Assembly (NCBI GenBank): GCA_964245755.1
Contig: CAXTNV010000111.1
Span: 1 to 11,734 of the forward strand
Length of the DNA stretch: 11,734 nt
Reading direction: 5' to 3'
Source: Lichenicoccus sp964245755
GTDB taxonomy: Bacteria; Pseudomonadota; Alphaproteobacteria; Acetobacterales; Acetobacteraceae
Part shown: positions 1-7,581 of the stretch, piece by piece
Layout of the letters: each line of letters starts with the position of its first letter
Numbering within the stretch: the first letter of the stretch is position 1
Position numbers and translations under genes: made by a program
Notes under the pieces: model-generated
What the model was told of the DNA's origin: nothing
What the model saw: only the letters and a program-made list of their open reading frames with translations
The model's database searches: none

Positions 1-467
1 AGGAGCATGACCAAGAAACCGAGTTTCTCACGGGACAGGTAGACTACGTAGCCCACGAAGAGCCCGAGCAGCCCGAAGTAGAAGCCGCTTTCGAAGATCA
101 ACGCTCTTCGCGTGAAGGCTCGCAGGATCTCCTCGCGAGGCGGCGTGGCGGCGCCGACTGGCTGCCGCACCGACCCGGGAACCGAGCACAGCACCGCCGG
201 CAGCAGGACCACCATCGCGCCGCCGATCGCGAACGCACCGAACAGGACCAGGATCGACAGGAACAGCGACGTCATCGCCGAAAGGTCGGCCGTGGGCAGC
301 GGGGCGCCCATCGACTGCAGGTAGGCAAGGACGAAGAACGATCCCGACATTATAGCTCCCGGGACAGCAAGCTTGATCACGTCGAGCGCCCATTCGAGCG
401 ACGGCTTGCTCGTCTCGCGCATCGAAGCGAACCGTTTCGACATGGAATCACGCGCAGGATCCGCCAT
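1..467 (-). CDS. Multi-pass membrane protein of unknown function (3' end outside window)
   Basis: I do not recognise this family. The minus-strand frame stays open from an ATG at 467 to the left edge, giving about 155 residues with no stop. The protein has hydrophobic segments at roughly residues 30-52, 65-93 and 123-144, and a fourth begins near 149, so it is very probably an inner-membrane protein. A charged stretch around residues 110-122 (PPREEILRAFTRR) lies between the second and third segments. I chose the ATG at 467 because an AGGGAAG ribosome-binding-like sequence lies about 10 nt upstream; an in-frame ATG at 443 is the alternative and has no comparable site. The gene lies 71 bp downstream of the RNase T2 gene on the same strand and could share its transcript. 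No function is proposed. Confidence 0.75.
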   Translation of the reverse strand, partial: MADPARDSMSKRFASMRETSKPSLEWALDVIKLAVPGAIMSGSFFVLAYLQSMGAPLPTADLSAMTSLFLSILVLFGAFAIGGAMVVLLPAVLCSVPGSVRQPVGAATPPREEILRAFTRRALIFESGFYFGLLGLFVGYVVYLSREKLGFLVML

Positions 468-538
468 GGCTTGCGGCTTCCCTACTGCACGTCAGCTGCG
501 CGAGGCGGTGAAAAACTCTTTCGGGTGCGCATGCGGCG

Positions 539-1306
539 TCAGCCGGGAAGCGACGGCAGCGGGCCCGCGTCCTGCGGGCAGCCCTCGCTCCGGGCGAGGC
601 CGACGCTGCCTGCGTCCAGCGGCGTGAACGCCTTCGACAGCGCGATCCTGATCTCCTCGATCAGGACGCCGCCGTCGGGAGCGCTGCGGCAGCTCACCAC
701 CACGGCGCGCGCCAGGACCGGATCGCGGCGGCCGATGCTCGCCAGCAGGTCGGTGATGCGGACGCCGTGCCCGAGCAGCCGGTCGTCGCGCAGCGTGCCG
801 CCGATGGTCTCGTCCGCCGACTGCGCCAGCCGGACCAGGATGGCGAAGTAGGCGTCGGGCGTGAGCCCCGAGCAGGTGCCGTGAGCACGCCACTCGTGCC
901 GCGCGAGACCAGGACCGCCCGGCATGAACCGCGCCAGGGCGCTCTGCAGCTCGGGCGCCAGCGCGGTCAGCGGTGCGCCCGGACAGTGCTGCGGCTGCCG
1001 ACGCAGCCCGGCGTAGGCCCGGCTCGGCCACAGCCCGTGCACGGTCAGCGGCGTTCGCCGGAACGCGTCGTCGGTCAGCGTCCGGCACTCCTGGCGCGAC
1101 TGGTTCGCCGCCGACAGGGCGCAGAAGCTCGGGGCAAGGCTCAGGCTCAGCAGGTAGTAGTCGAACCGACCGGTATCGGACCTGCGGCCATGGTGCCGCG
1201 CTGCCGCCGGCAGCGGCGCCGCGGCGAACGCCATGACGAGCAGCAGCGCCAGGGCTCGATCGAGCTTGCGTCGACGCGGGGCGATCCGGAGCCCGCCGAT
1301 CCGCAA
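539..1306 (-). CDS. Secreted RNase T2-family ribonuclease (RNase I-like)
   Basis: This is a 255-residue protein with both catalytic signatures of the RNase T2 family: HGLWP at residues 90-94 (His90) and HEWRAHGTC at 137-145 (His137, Glu138, His142). The family cleaves single-stranded RNA through 2',3'-cyclic phosphates. The N-terminus is a signal peptide: an Arg/Lys-rich start, a hydrophobic core at about residues 17-35 and an AAA cleavage site near residue 36. The enzyme should therefore act in the periplasm or outside the cell. Several cysteines (62, 74, 108, 145) could form disulfides. Length is close to Escherichia coli RNase I. The start is a TTG at 1306, only 8 nt after the stop of the upstream radical SAM gene and without a clear ribosome-binding site, which suggests coupled translation. 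The next in-frame ATG (1234) would destroy the signal peptide. Confidence 0.9.
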   Translation of the reverse strand: MRIGGLRIAPRRRKLDRALALLLVMAFAAAPLPAAARHHGRRSDTGRFDYYLLSLSLAPSFCALSAANQSRQECRTLTDDAFRRTPLTVHGLWPSRAYAGLRRQPQHCPGAPLTALAPELQSALARFMPGGPGLARHEWRAHGTCSGLTPDAYFAILVRLAQSADETIGGTLRDDRLLGHGVRITDLLASIGRRDPVLARAVVVSCRSAPDGGVLIEEIRIALSKAFTPLDAGSVGLARSEGCPQDAGPLPSLPG

Positions 1307-1314
1307 CGCGGCGC

Positions 1315-2463
1315 TCAGAACAGCGCCAGCTGCGCAGTGGCCGCGCCACCGTCCACGGTGCGGGACGAGGAGGCGGGGCGACGGAACAGCGTCGTCTCCA
1401 GCGCCACGCGACCGGTCAGGCCCAGCTGTTTAGCGACGCGCCGGAAGCGCTGCGCCAGCATGTCGGCGTAGACGCCCTGGCCGCGGAAGCGATGCTCGAA
1501 GCGGCTGTCGTTCAGCGCGCCGGCGCGGGTCTCGCGGATCAGGTTCAGCACGTGCCGGGCGCGCTGCGGATAATGCTGGTGCAGCCAGGTCTCGAACATC
1601 CCGCGCAGTTCGCCCGGCAGTCGCAGCAGCGTGTAGCCGGCGTCGGTGGCACCGGCCGAATGCGCCGCGCGCAGGATGCGCTCGAGCTCGCTGTCGTTCA
1701 GCCCCGGGATCATCGGCGCCGCCAGCACGCCGGCAGGCACGCCCGCTTCCGCGAGTGCCGCGATCGCCGCCAGACGCCGCGACGGCGCCGCCGCGCGCGG
1801 TTCCATGCGGCGCGCCAGCTCGACGTCGAGCGTGGTCACCGACAGCCATACCCGCACCAGCCGCTTCTCGGCCAGGCGGGCCAGGATGTCGGCGTCGCGC
1901 AGCACGCCGGCCGACTTGGTGACGATGCTGACCGGATGCGAGCAGCGCTCAAGCACCTCCAGCACCGAGCGGGTGAGCGCGAGCGTGCGCTCCACCGGCT
2001 GGTACGGGTCGGTGTTGGAGCCCAAGGCGATCGGGCGCGGCACGTAGTTCGGGCGCCCCAGCTCGCGCTCCAGCAGCCTTGCGATGTCGGGCTTGAAGGT
2101 CAGCCTGGTCTCGAAGTCGAGGCCGGGGGAGTAGCCGAGGTAGGCGTGGCTGGGCCGGGCGTAGCAATAGACGCAGCCGTGCTCGCAGCCGCGGTAGGGG
2201 TTCACGGCCCGGTCGAAGCCGAGATCGGGCGACTCGTTCCAGGAGATGGCGCTGCGGCTGGCGTCCGGGGTCAGGGTGGTCGCCACGGGCGGCGGTGCCA
2301 GCGTCTCCTGCTCGATGGAGCCCCAGCCATCGTCGAACGCCGACGCGTCCAGGCGGTCGAACCGGTTGCCGACGTTGCCGCTGACGCCGCGGCCGCGGCG
2401 TATCGCAGGTATCGCGTCCTGGGCACCGCTCGCCGGCTGCTGCATCGACTGGCTTTCCCGCAT
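1315..2463 (-). CDS. PA0069-family radical SAM protein
   Basis: The protein carries the radical SAM cluster motif CEHGCVYC (CxxxCxxC), which binds the 4Fe-4S cluster that cleaves S-adenosylmethionine. It follows the text NPYRG and precedes YARPSH, the context typical of the PA0069/SplB-like family (COG1533). N-terminal RGRGVSGN and the central ALGSNTDPYQPVE, SIVTKS and PMIPGLND blocks also fit. The substrate of this family is unknown to me; relatives include spore photoproduct lyase. I prefer the ATG at 2463 (382 residues) because a GAGGGGA element lies about 10 nt upstream. A GTG at 2508 would add 15 residues (397 in all) but has no ribosome-binding site and sits beside a TTGACA sequence (2511-2516) that could be a -35 element. 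It is the first gene of a minus-strand run continuing into the RNase T2 gene. Confidence 0.92.
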   Translation of the reverse strand: MRESQSMQQPASGAQDAIPAIRRGRGVSGNVGNRFDRLDASAFDDGWGSIEQETLAPPPVATTLTPDASRSAISWNESPDLGFDRAVNPYRGCEHGCVYCYARPSHAYLGYSPGLDFETRLTFKPDIARLLERELGRPNYVPRPIALGSNTDPYQPVERTLALTRSVLEVLERCSHPVSIVTKSAGVLRDADILARLAEKRLVRVWLSVTTLDVELARRMEPRAAAPSRRLAAIAALAEAGVPAGVLAAPMIPGLNDSELERILRAAHSAGATDAGYTLLRLPGELRGMFETWLHQHYPQRARHVLNLIRETRAGALNDSRFEHRFRGQGVYADMLAQRFRRVAKQLGLTGRVALETTLFRRPASSSRTVDGGAATAQLALF

Positions 2464-2823
2464 GGCGCTCGGTTCCCCTCGCCCGCAGCCTGTCCGCGCG
2501 GTCGGCACGCTGTCAAGAACAAAGAGTGAACTTGCGCCGGGCGCGGCTCGCAGCCAAGTGGCTCGGCGGCTGCGGGCGCGCCGACCGGGTGCCCAGAGCT
2601 TTGTCCTTGACCTGACCCGGACCGTGGCGCCTAAGACCCGTGGGTCTCGTGACCGGACAGGACCGGGCCGAGCCGCGTGCGAGGACGCCGAGCTTCATTC
2701 GTCTCGCCCTGGACGGGCGTGTGATGCTACCCAATCAACTGTTTATTCCGAACAGGCTGATATCCTCATGGCGCAGCAGGCAAGGTTCCCGCCGATGACG
2801 ACGCCGATGCCGGGCGCCTGCCT
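2464..2823. other. Divergent intergenic/control region
   Basis: About 360 bases separate the minus-strand radical SAM gene from the plus-strand response-regulator gene, so this stretch should hold promoters in both directions. Visible structure: a TTGACA on the minus strand (2511-2516, no good -10 partner); a short hairpin AGCCA-AG-TGGCT at 2552-2563; a perfect dyad AGACCC-GT-GGGTCT at 2634-2647; and a locally AT-rich segment at about 2728-2766 holding the dyad described separately. A 19-codon open frame (2768-2827) ends on the start codon of the next gene. I see no tRNA, transposon end or protein-coding gene with good support here. Confidence 0.6.
2739..2755. promoter_or_regulatory. Operator-like dyad upstream of the response-regulator gene
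   Basis: A perfect inverted repeat CTGTT-N7-AACAG lies in the only AT-rich part of the intergenic region, 69-85 nt before the GTG start. A possible -10 element TATCCT follows at 2761-2766, so the dyad covers the place where a -35 would sit. The size and symmetry suit a dimeric regulator. It resembles an E. coli LexA box (CTGT-N8-ACAG), but the inner spacing here is 9, so I do not call it one. Confidence 0.3.
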
Positions 2824-2827
2824 GTGA
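2768..2827 (+). CDS. Possible 19-residue leader peptide ORF
   Basis: An ATG at 2768 opens a 19-codon frame (MAQQARFPPMTTPMPGACL) whose TGA (2825-2827) overlaps the GTG start of the response regulator at 2824. The regulator gene has no recognisable ribosome-binding site of its own, so translation of this short frame could deliver ribosomes to its start. A weak AGG lies 12 nt before the ATG. Internal in-frame ATGs at 2795 and 2807 could serve instead. The peptide looks like nothing I know, and chance is a fair alternative because the frame is also open further upstream. Confidence 0.2.
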   Translation: MAQQARFPPMTTPMPGACL

Positions 2828-4998
2828 CCTCGATCGCCATCCTCGACGACCGCGCGAGCAACCGGAACATCTACGCCCGGCTGGCCGAGACGATCAACGA
2901 CTCCGTGGTGGTCCAGACCTTCGGCGATCCCGGCGTCGCGCTGAGCTGGGCGCAGGAGAGCACGCCGGACCTGGTCATCACCGACTACAAGATGCCGACC
3001 CTCGACGGCGCGCAGTTCACCCGGCGCTTCCGCGCCTTTTCCGGATGCGCCGACGTGCCGGTGCTGGTGATCACCGCCTACGACGACCGCGCCTTCCGGC
3101 TGGCGGCACTCGAGGCGGGCGCCACCGACTTCCTGCGCAGCCCGGTCGACCACGCCGAGTTCGTCACCCGCGCGCGCAACATGCTGCGCATGTACAACCA
3201 GCACCGGATGCTGCAGAACCGGGCGCAGAAGCTCGAGATCGACCTGCAGGACAGCGAGCGCTCGCGCGAGAAGCTGCTGCGCGACAGCCGGGAGTCGCTG
3301 GTGCAGGTGATCGACACCGTTCCGGCCTCGATCAGCGCCACCGACCGCGAGGGCCACTACGTCTTCGTCAACACCATGCACGCGCTGCTGGCCGGCGCCT
3401 CCTCCACCGCCCTGGTCGGCCAGAGCATCGCGCGGGGGTTCGGCCCGGACTACGAGAACCGCGGCCGCTCGCTCGACCAGCTGGTGTTCCGCACCGGCAA
3501 CGCCCTGCCGGCATTCGAGGAGGAAGTGGTCGACCAGACCGGAGCGCGGCGCATCCTGCTCACCACCAAGTCGCCGCTGAGCAGCGGCTCGGAGCTCGTG
3601 GCCTGCGTGCTGACCACCTCGCTCGACATCACCGACCGCAAGCGCGCCGAACAGCACCTGCTGCACATCGCCAACCACGACAGCCTGACCGGGCTGCCGA
3701 ACCGCTTCCGGCTGCGCGAGCGCCTGGAGCGGCGGCTCACCACCGGGCCCCGCGGCGAGGCGTCGCTGGCGCTGCACTTCCTCGACCTGGACTATTTCAA
3801 GACCGCCAACGACCGGCTCGGCCACCAGCTCGGCGACCTGCTGCTGGTCGAGGTGGCGCGACGTTTGGCCGCGACCGTCGGCCCGGAGGACCTGGTGGCG
3901 CGCCTCGGCGGCGACGAGTTCGCGGTGCTGCAGGACCGCAACGCCAGCGCGACCACGCCCGAGATGCTCGCCGACCAGCTGGTCGCGGCGATCCGGGTGC
4001 CGTTCTCCTGCGGCGGCGAGGAGGTGCGGATCAGCTGCAGCATCGGCATCGCGCTGCACCCCAAGGACGGCTCGGAAGTCGAGGAGCTGCTGCGCAGCGC
4101 GGACCTGGCGATGTACCAGGCCAAGGCCGAGGGCCGTTCCGGCTTCAGGCTGTTCGTGCCCGACCTGAACGAGCGGGTCGGCCGCGCCATCCGGATGAAG
4201 GCGGACCTGCGCGGCGCGCTGGCGTCGGACGAGTTCGTGCTGCACTACCAGCCGCAGGTGACGCTGGGATCGGGCCGGATCAGCGGTGTCGAGGCGCTGC
4301 TGCGCTGGAACCGGCCGGGCTACGGGCTGCTGATGCCGGGCGAGTTCCTGCCCGCAGCCCGTGAGAGCGGCATGATCGCGATGATCGACGAGTGGGTATT
4401 GCGCCACGCCTGCGCCGAAGCCGCGGCCTGGCATGCCAGGGGAATGCCGCGGGTGCGGGTCGGCGTGAACCTGTCGCCGACCGACCTTGCCGGGCGCGGC
4501 ATCCTCGACCTGGTCACCGAGGTGCTGTCTCGGACCGGGCTCGACCCGAGGCTGCTGGAGCTGGAGCTCACCGAAGGCGATCTGGTGGAGGACCTGGAGG
4601 CGGCGTCCGGGGTGCTGGCGGCGCTGCGCGCGCTCGGCGTGCGTATCGCGATCGACGATTTCGGGATGGGCTATTCGTCGCTGAACTACGTCAAGAGCTT
4701 CCCCGTCGACCGGCTGAAGATCGACCAGTCGTTCGTGCGCGACCTGGGTGCCGCGACCCAGGATGCCGCGATCGTGCGCGCCATCATCGCGCTCGGACAC
4801 AGCCTGGGCATGAGTGTCATGGCCGAAGGCGTCGAGACCGTGGCCCAGCTCAGCACCCTGATGGGCGAAGGCTGCGACGAGATACAGGGCTACTATTTCA
4901 GCCGGCCGGTCCCGGGCGTCGAGCTCGAGCAGATCCTGCTGCGCGAGAAGGCGCTGCTCGGCCAGACCGACGGACACCTGGATGACCGACAGGCATGA
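2824..4998 (+). CDS. REC-PAS-GGDEF-EAL response regulator (c-di-GMP turnover)
   Basis: The 724-residue protein has four domains. A receiver (about 1-118) has acidic residues 8-9, phospho-acceptor Asp54 (VITDYKMP) and Thr84. A coiled linker (about 125-155) leads to a PAS domain (about 156-275). The GGDEF domain (about 285-440) has DLDYFK near 321 and an intact GGDEF at 362-366, but a GPED where the RxxD inhibitory site would be. The EAL domain (about 455-710) has EALLRW (490), Asn549, Glu581, DDFGMGYSS (611-619), Lys632 and Glu668, the residues expected of an active c-di-GMP phosphodiesterase. The protein may therefore both make and degrade c-di-GMP, under phosphorylation control. In the receiver, Ser106 (LRSPVD) replaces the usual lysine. 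The start is a GTG without a clear ribosome-binding site. The stop overlaps the start of the rpfC-like gene (ATGA), so the kinase next door is the natural partner. This replaces the HD-GYP protein RpfG of Xanthomonas. Confidence 0.95.
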   Translation: MTSIAILDDRASNRNIYARLAETINDSVVVQTFGDPGVALSWAQESTPDLVITDYKMPTLDGAQFTRRFRAFSGCADVPVLVITAYDDRAFRLAALEAGATDFLRSPVDHAEFVTRARNMLRMYNQHRMLQNRAQKLEIDLQDSERSREKLLRDSRESLVQVIDTVPASISATDREGHYVFVNTMHALLAGASSTALVGQSIARGFGPDYENRGRSLDQLVFRTGNALPAFEEEVVDQTGARRILLTTKSPLSSGSELVACVLTTSLDITDRKRAEQHLLHIANHDSLTGLPNRFRLRERLERRLTTGPRGEASLALHFLDLDYFKTANDRLGHQLGDLLLVEVARRLAATVGPEDLVARLGGDEFAVLQDRNASATTPEMLADQLVAAIRVPFSCGGEEVRISCSIGIALHPKDGSEVEELLRSADLAMYQAKAEGRSGFRLFVPDLNERVGRAIRMKADLRGALASDEFVLHYQPQVTLGSGRISGVEALLRWNRPGYGLLMPGEFLPAARESGMIAMIDEWVLRHACAEAAAWHARGMPRVRVGVNLSPTDLAGRGILDLVTEVLSRTGLDPRLLELELTEGDLVEDLEAASGVLAALRALGVRIAIDDFGMGYSSLNYVKSFPVDRLKIDQSFVRDLGAATQDAAIVRAIIALGHSLGMSVMAEGVETVAQLSTLMGEGCDEIQGYYFSRPVPGVELEQILLREKALLGQTDGHLDDRQA

Positions 4999-7532
4999 AC
5001 ACGGCGACGGGAGATGACTCCCTTCTCGGCCACGCCCAGGAGATGGCGCTCAACCGCCTCGCCTTCGGCGCCCTGATCGGCATCTACTTCACGGCCGCAG
5101 GCTCGTCCTGGGCACTGCACACGGCCGTCGTCGCGTATTTCGGCTTCGCCTGCGCCGTGTTCGCCTGGCTGCGCTGGCGGCCATCGCACATGAAGGCCAC
5201 CTTCGGCTGCGCCCTGGTCGCAGACCTCGGGATGATCTCGATCGGCATGCACCTCGGCGGCGCCAGCAGTGCCGCACTGTTTCCGATCTATCTCTGGGTG
5301 ATCCAGGGCAACGGCTTCAGGCTCGGCATCAAGCCGCTGTTCTTCGGCATGGGCGTCGCCTTCGCCGGCTTCGCCGCGGTAATCGCGACGACGCCGTACT
5401 GGCGTGACCAGCCCGCCCTCTCCTTCAGCCTGCTGGCCGCCCTCATCGTCGTGCCGACCTACAGCAGCACCCTGATCCGCAAGCTGTCGCGCGCGCGGCT
5501 GCAGGCCGAGCAGGCGAGCCGCGACAAGAGCATGTTCCTGGCCGCGATCAGCCACGAGCTGCGCACGCCGCTGAACGCGATCCTCGGCTCGGTCTCCCTG
5601 GTCGAGGACACGCCGCTGAACGAGGAGCAGCGCTCGCTGTTCGGGGCGATGCGCATCGGCACGCAGTCGCTGCTGTCGCTGATCGGCAGCATCCTCGACT
5701 TCTCGCGGGTCGAAGCCGGGCTGATGCCGGTGAAGCACGAGCCGGTGGACCTAGCTGCCCTGCTGGTGGAACTGCGCGACCTGGTCGCGATCCAGGCGCG
5801 GATGAAGTCGCTTCAGCTCTCCATCCACGTCGGCGCCGACGTGCCGCTGACGATGCTCGGCGACCGCAAGCACCTGTCGGAGGTGCTGCTCAACCTGGCT
5901 TCCAACGCGGTCAAGTTCACCGAAACCGGCGGCATCTGCCTGTGCGCCGAGCTCGCTGCGGCCGAGCCCGATCGCCCGGAGGCCGCGCGCCTGCTGCGCT
6001 TCGAAGTCAGCGACACCGGCATCGGCATCGCGCCCGAGGCGCAGGAGCGCATCTTCGACGTGTTCTCGCAGGCCGATCCGAGCATCCTGGACCGCTTCGG
6101 GGGCACCGGACTCGGGCTCGCGCTGTGCCGCCAGCTGGTCCAGCTGATGAGCGGCAGGATCGGCGTCGAGAGCCGCCCCGGCCAGGGCAGCACCTTCTGG
6201 TTCACCTGCCCGCTCGAGGAGCCGGCCGCCGTCACGGCCGAGACCGCCGCGGCGGCAGGGCAGCCGGCGAACAATGCGGTGCTGCTGTGCGACGATCCCG
6301 ACCTGGTCGAGAGCCTGGACGCGATGCTGCGCGCGCAGGGCCTGATGGTGCGCCGCGCGAGCCGGCTGCAGGGCGTGCTCAGCCCGCCGGGCGGCAAGCC
6401 GGCCAACGAGACCCTGTTCCTGTATCGCCGCGACCCGCACGGCGACCTCCCGGGCGACTGCGCGCTGCTCGGCCGGCTCGACCCGCAGACCGCGATGCCG
6501 CGCATCCTGCTGTCGCGCTCGACCGCACCGGCGCTGCCGGGCGCCATGCTCAAGCGCCACTTCATGACCGCCCTGACGGTTCCGGTGCCGGATGCCATAC
6601 TCGCGCGTGCCTGCCGGCTGGCCGCCGCGGCGGCGTCGCGACCGGGGCTGCAGCCGCCGCTCGGCGATGCGCCGGCGCCCGAGCGCGGCGACGCCGGCCA
6701 GTCCGCGACCGAGCCCGGCGTCATCGCCAGGCCGACGCGACGCAGGCTGCACATCCTGGTGGCCGACGACAATGACATTAACCGGCGCGTGGTGCGCAAG
6801 ATCCTGGAGCGCTCCGGTCATCAGACCGTGGTGGTCGATGACGGGCTCCAGGCGATGGACGCGATGGAGTCCGAGGCTTTCGACCTCGTGCTGATGGACG
6901 TCAACATGCCCGGCATGAACGGGCTGGAGGCGACGCGGCTCTACCGCATTGCGATGCCGGCGAAGCCCCGCCTGCCGATCCTCGCCTTAACTGCCGATGC
7001 GACAGCGGAAACCGAGCGGAACTGCATCCAGGCCGGAATGGACGGCTGCATCACCAAGCCGATCACGCCGGCCCGCCTGATCGCCAGGATCGATGCGATG
7101 TTCGGGGAGGATCAGCCGCCGGCCCGGGACAGCGGCGTGGCGCTGATCGCGGAGCATCCGCGTTTTCCCAACGCGAGCCCGGCGCTGGACCCGGCGGTGC
7201 TGGCGGAGCTGCGCGTGCTTGGAGGCAGCGGCTTCGTCAACGAGCTGCTGCAAGGCTTCATCGCCGATGCGCACGGGCTGATCGAGCGCATCGACGGAGC
7301 GGTCGACGCCCTGGACATGACCACGTTCCGCTTCGAGCTGCACGCGATGTGCAGCGCGGCCGCCAATATCGGCGCGGCATCGCTTCGCGATGCTGCGGCC
7401 TCACGAGAGGTCGGGCAGGCTACCCTGGCCACGGGCGGCCGGATCGTCGCCAACCGGCTGCGCCACGAGCTGGCCTGCCTCGAACGCGAATGGCAGAGGT
7501 TGCACGCGCAGCCCGACGCCTCGGTCGGATGA
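4995..7532 (+). CDS. rpfC: RpfC-like hybrid sensor histidine kinase (TM-HisKA-HATPase-REC-HPt)
   Basis: This 845-residue protein is a phosphorelay kinase of the DSF-sensing type. The N-terminus (about 22-160) has five or six membrane segments and contains LWVIQGNGFRLG (100-111) and TPYWRDQP (133-140), which resemble the corresponding part of Xanthomonas RpfC as I remember it. A HisKA domain follows with His187 (SHELRTPLN), then HATPase_c with N-box Asn304, DTGIGI (340-345), IFDVFSQAD and GGTGLGLAL (369-377). Residues 427-545 look like a degenerate receiver with Asp433-434 but no clear phospho-acceptor. The true receiver (585-705) has Asp591-592, Asp635 (VLMDVNMPGMNG), Thr666 and Lys688. A C-terminal HPt (about 730-830) has His783 in LHAMCSAAANIGA. 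It should sense extracellular DSF at the inner membrane and pass phosphate to the co-encoded response regulator. In Xanthomonas the RpfC receiver also binds and restrains RpfF. Confidence 0.85.
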   Translation: MNTATGDDSLLGHAQEMALNRLAFGALIGIYFTAAGSSWALHTAVVAYFGFACAVFAWLRWRPSHMKATFGCALVADLGMISIGMHLGGASSAALFPIYLWVIQGNGFRLGIKPLFFGMGVAFAGFAAVIATTPYWRDQPALSFSLLAALIVVPTYSSTLIRKLSRARLQAEQASRDKSMFLAAISHELRTPLNAILGSVSLVEDTPLNEEQRSLFGAMRIGTQSLLSLIGSILDFSRVEAGLMPVKHEPVDLAALLVELRDLVAIQARMKSLQLSIHVGADVPLTMLGDRKHLSEVLLNLASNAVKFTETGGICLCAELAAAEPDRPEAARLLRFEVSDTGIGIAPEAQERIFDVFSQADPSILDRFGGTGLGLALCRQLVQLMSGRIGVESRPGQGSTFWFTCPLEEPAAVTAETAAAAGQPANNAVLLCDDPDLVESLDAMLRAQGLMVRRASRLQGVLSPPGGKPANETLFLYRRDPHGDLPGDCALLGRLDPQTAMPRILLSRSTAPALPGAMLKRHFMTALTVPVPDAILARACRLAAAAASRPGLQPPLGDAPAPERGDAGQSATEPGVIARPTRRRLHILVADDNDINRRVVRKILERSGHQTVVVDDGLQAMDAMESEAFDLVLMDVNMPGMNGLEATRLYRIAMPAKPRLPILALTADATAETERNCIQAGMDGCITKPITPARLIARIDAMFGEDQPPARDSGVALIAEHPRFPNASPALDPAVLAELRVLGGSGFVNELLQGFIADAHGLIERIDGAVDALDMTTFRFELHAMCSAAANIGAASLRDAAASREVGQATLATGGRIVANRLRHELACLEREWQRLHAQPDASVG

Positions 7533-7581
7533 AGCGATCGGCGGCGCATGACCGCCCGGCGGCGCCGCAGGCGGCACACGC

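Noticed and set aside
492..1349. A 285-codon minus-strand frame overlapping the RNase T2 gene
   Set aside because: No recognisable features; the frame at 539-1306 carries the signal peptide and both RNase T2 catalytic motifs.
2720..2735. CRP/Clp-type site (TGTGA-N6-TCACA), of interest because Clp acts downstream of DSF in Xanthomonas
   Set aside because: Only the left half TGTGA is present; the right half reads CCAAT.
2739..2755. LexA (SOS) box
   Set aside because: Half-sites CTGT and ACAG are present but separated by 9 rather than 8 bases, and I see no SOS-related gene nearby.
2743..4977. A 744-codon open frame on the minus strand, antisense to the response-regulator gene
   Set aside because: Its translation is rich in Gln, His, Arg and Ala with no domain pattern, as expected from a GC-rich gene read on the opposite strand; the plus-strand frame has complete REC, PAS, GGDEF and EAL motifs.
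7541..7575. Bidirectional intrinsic terminator between rpfC-like and rpfF genes
   Set aside because: GC-rich stems exist but no T-tract follows on either strand, so it was not annotated as a terminator.
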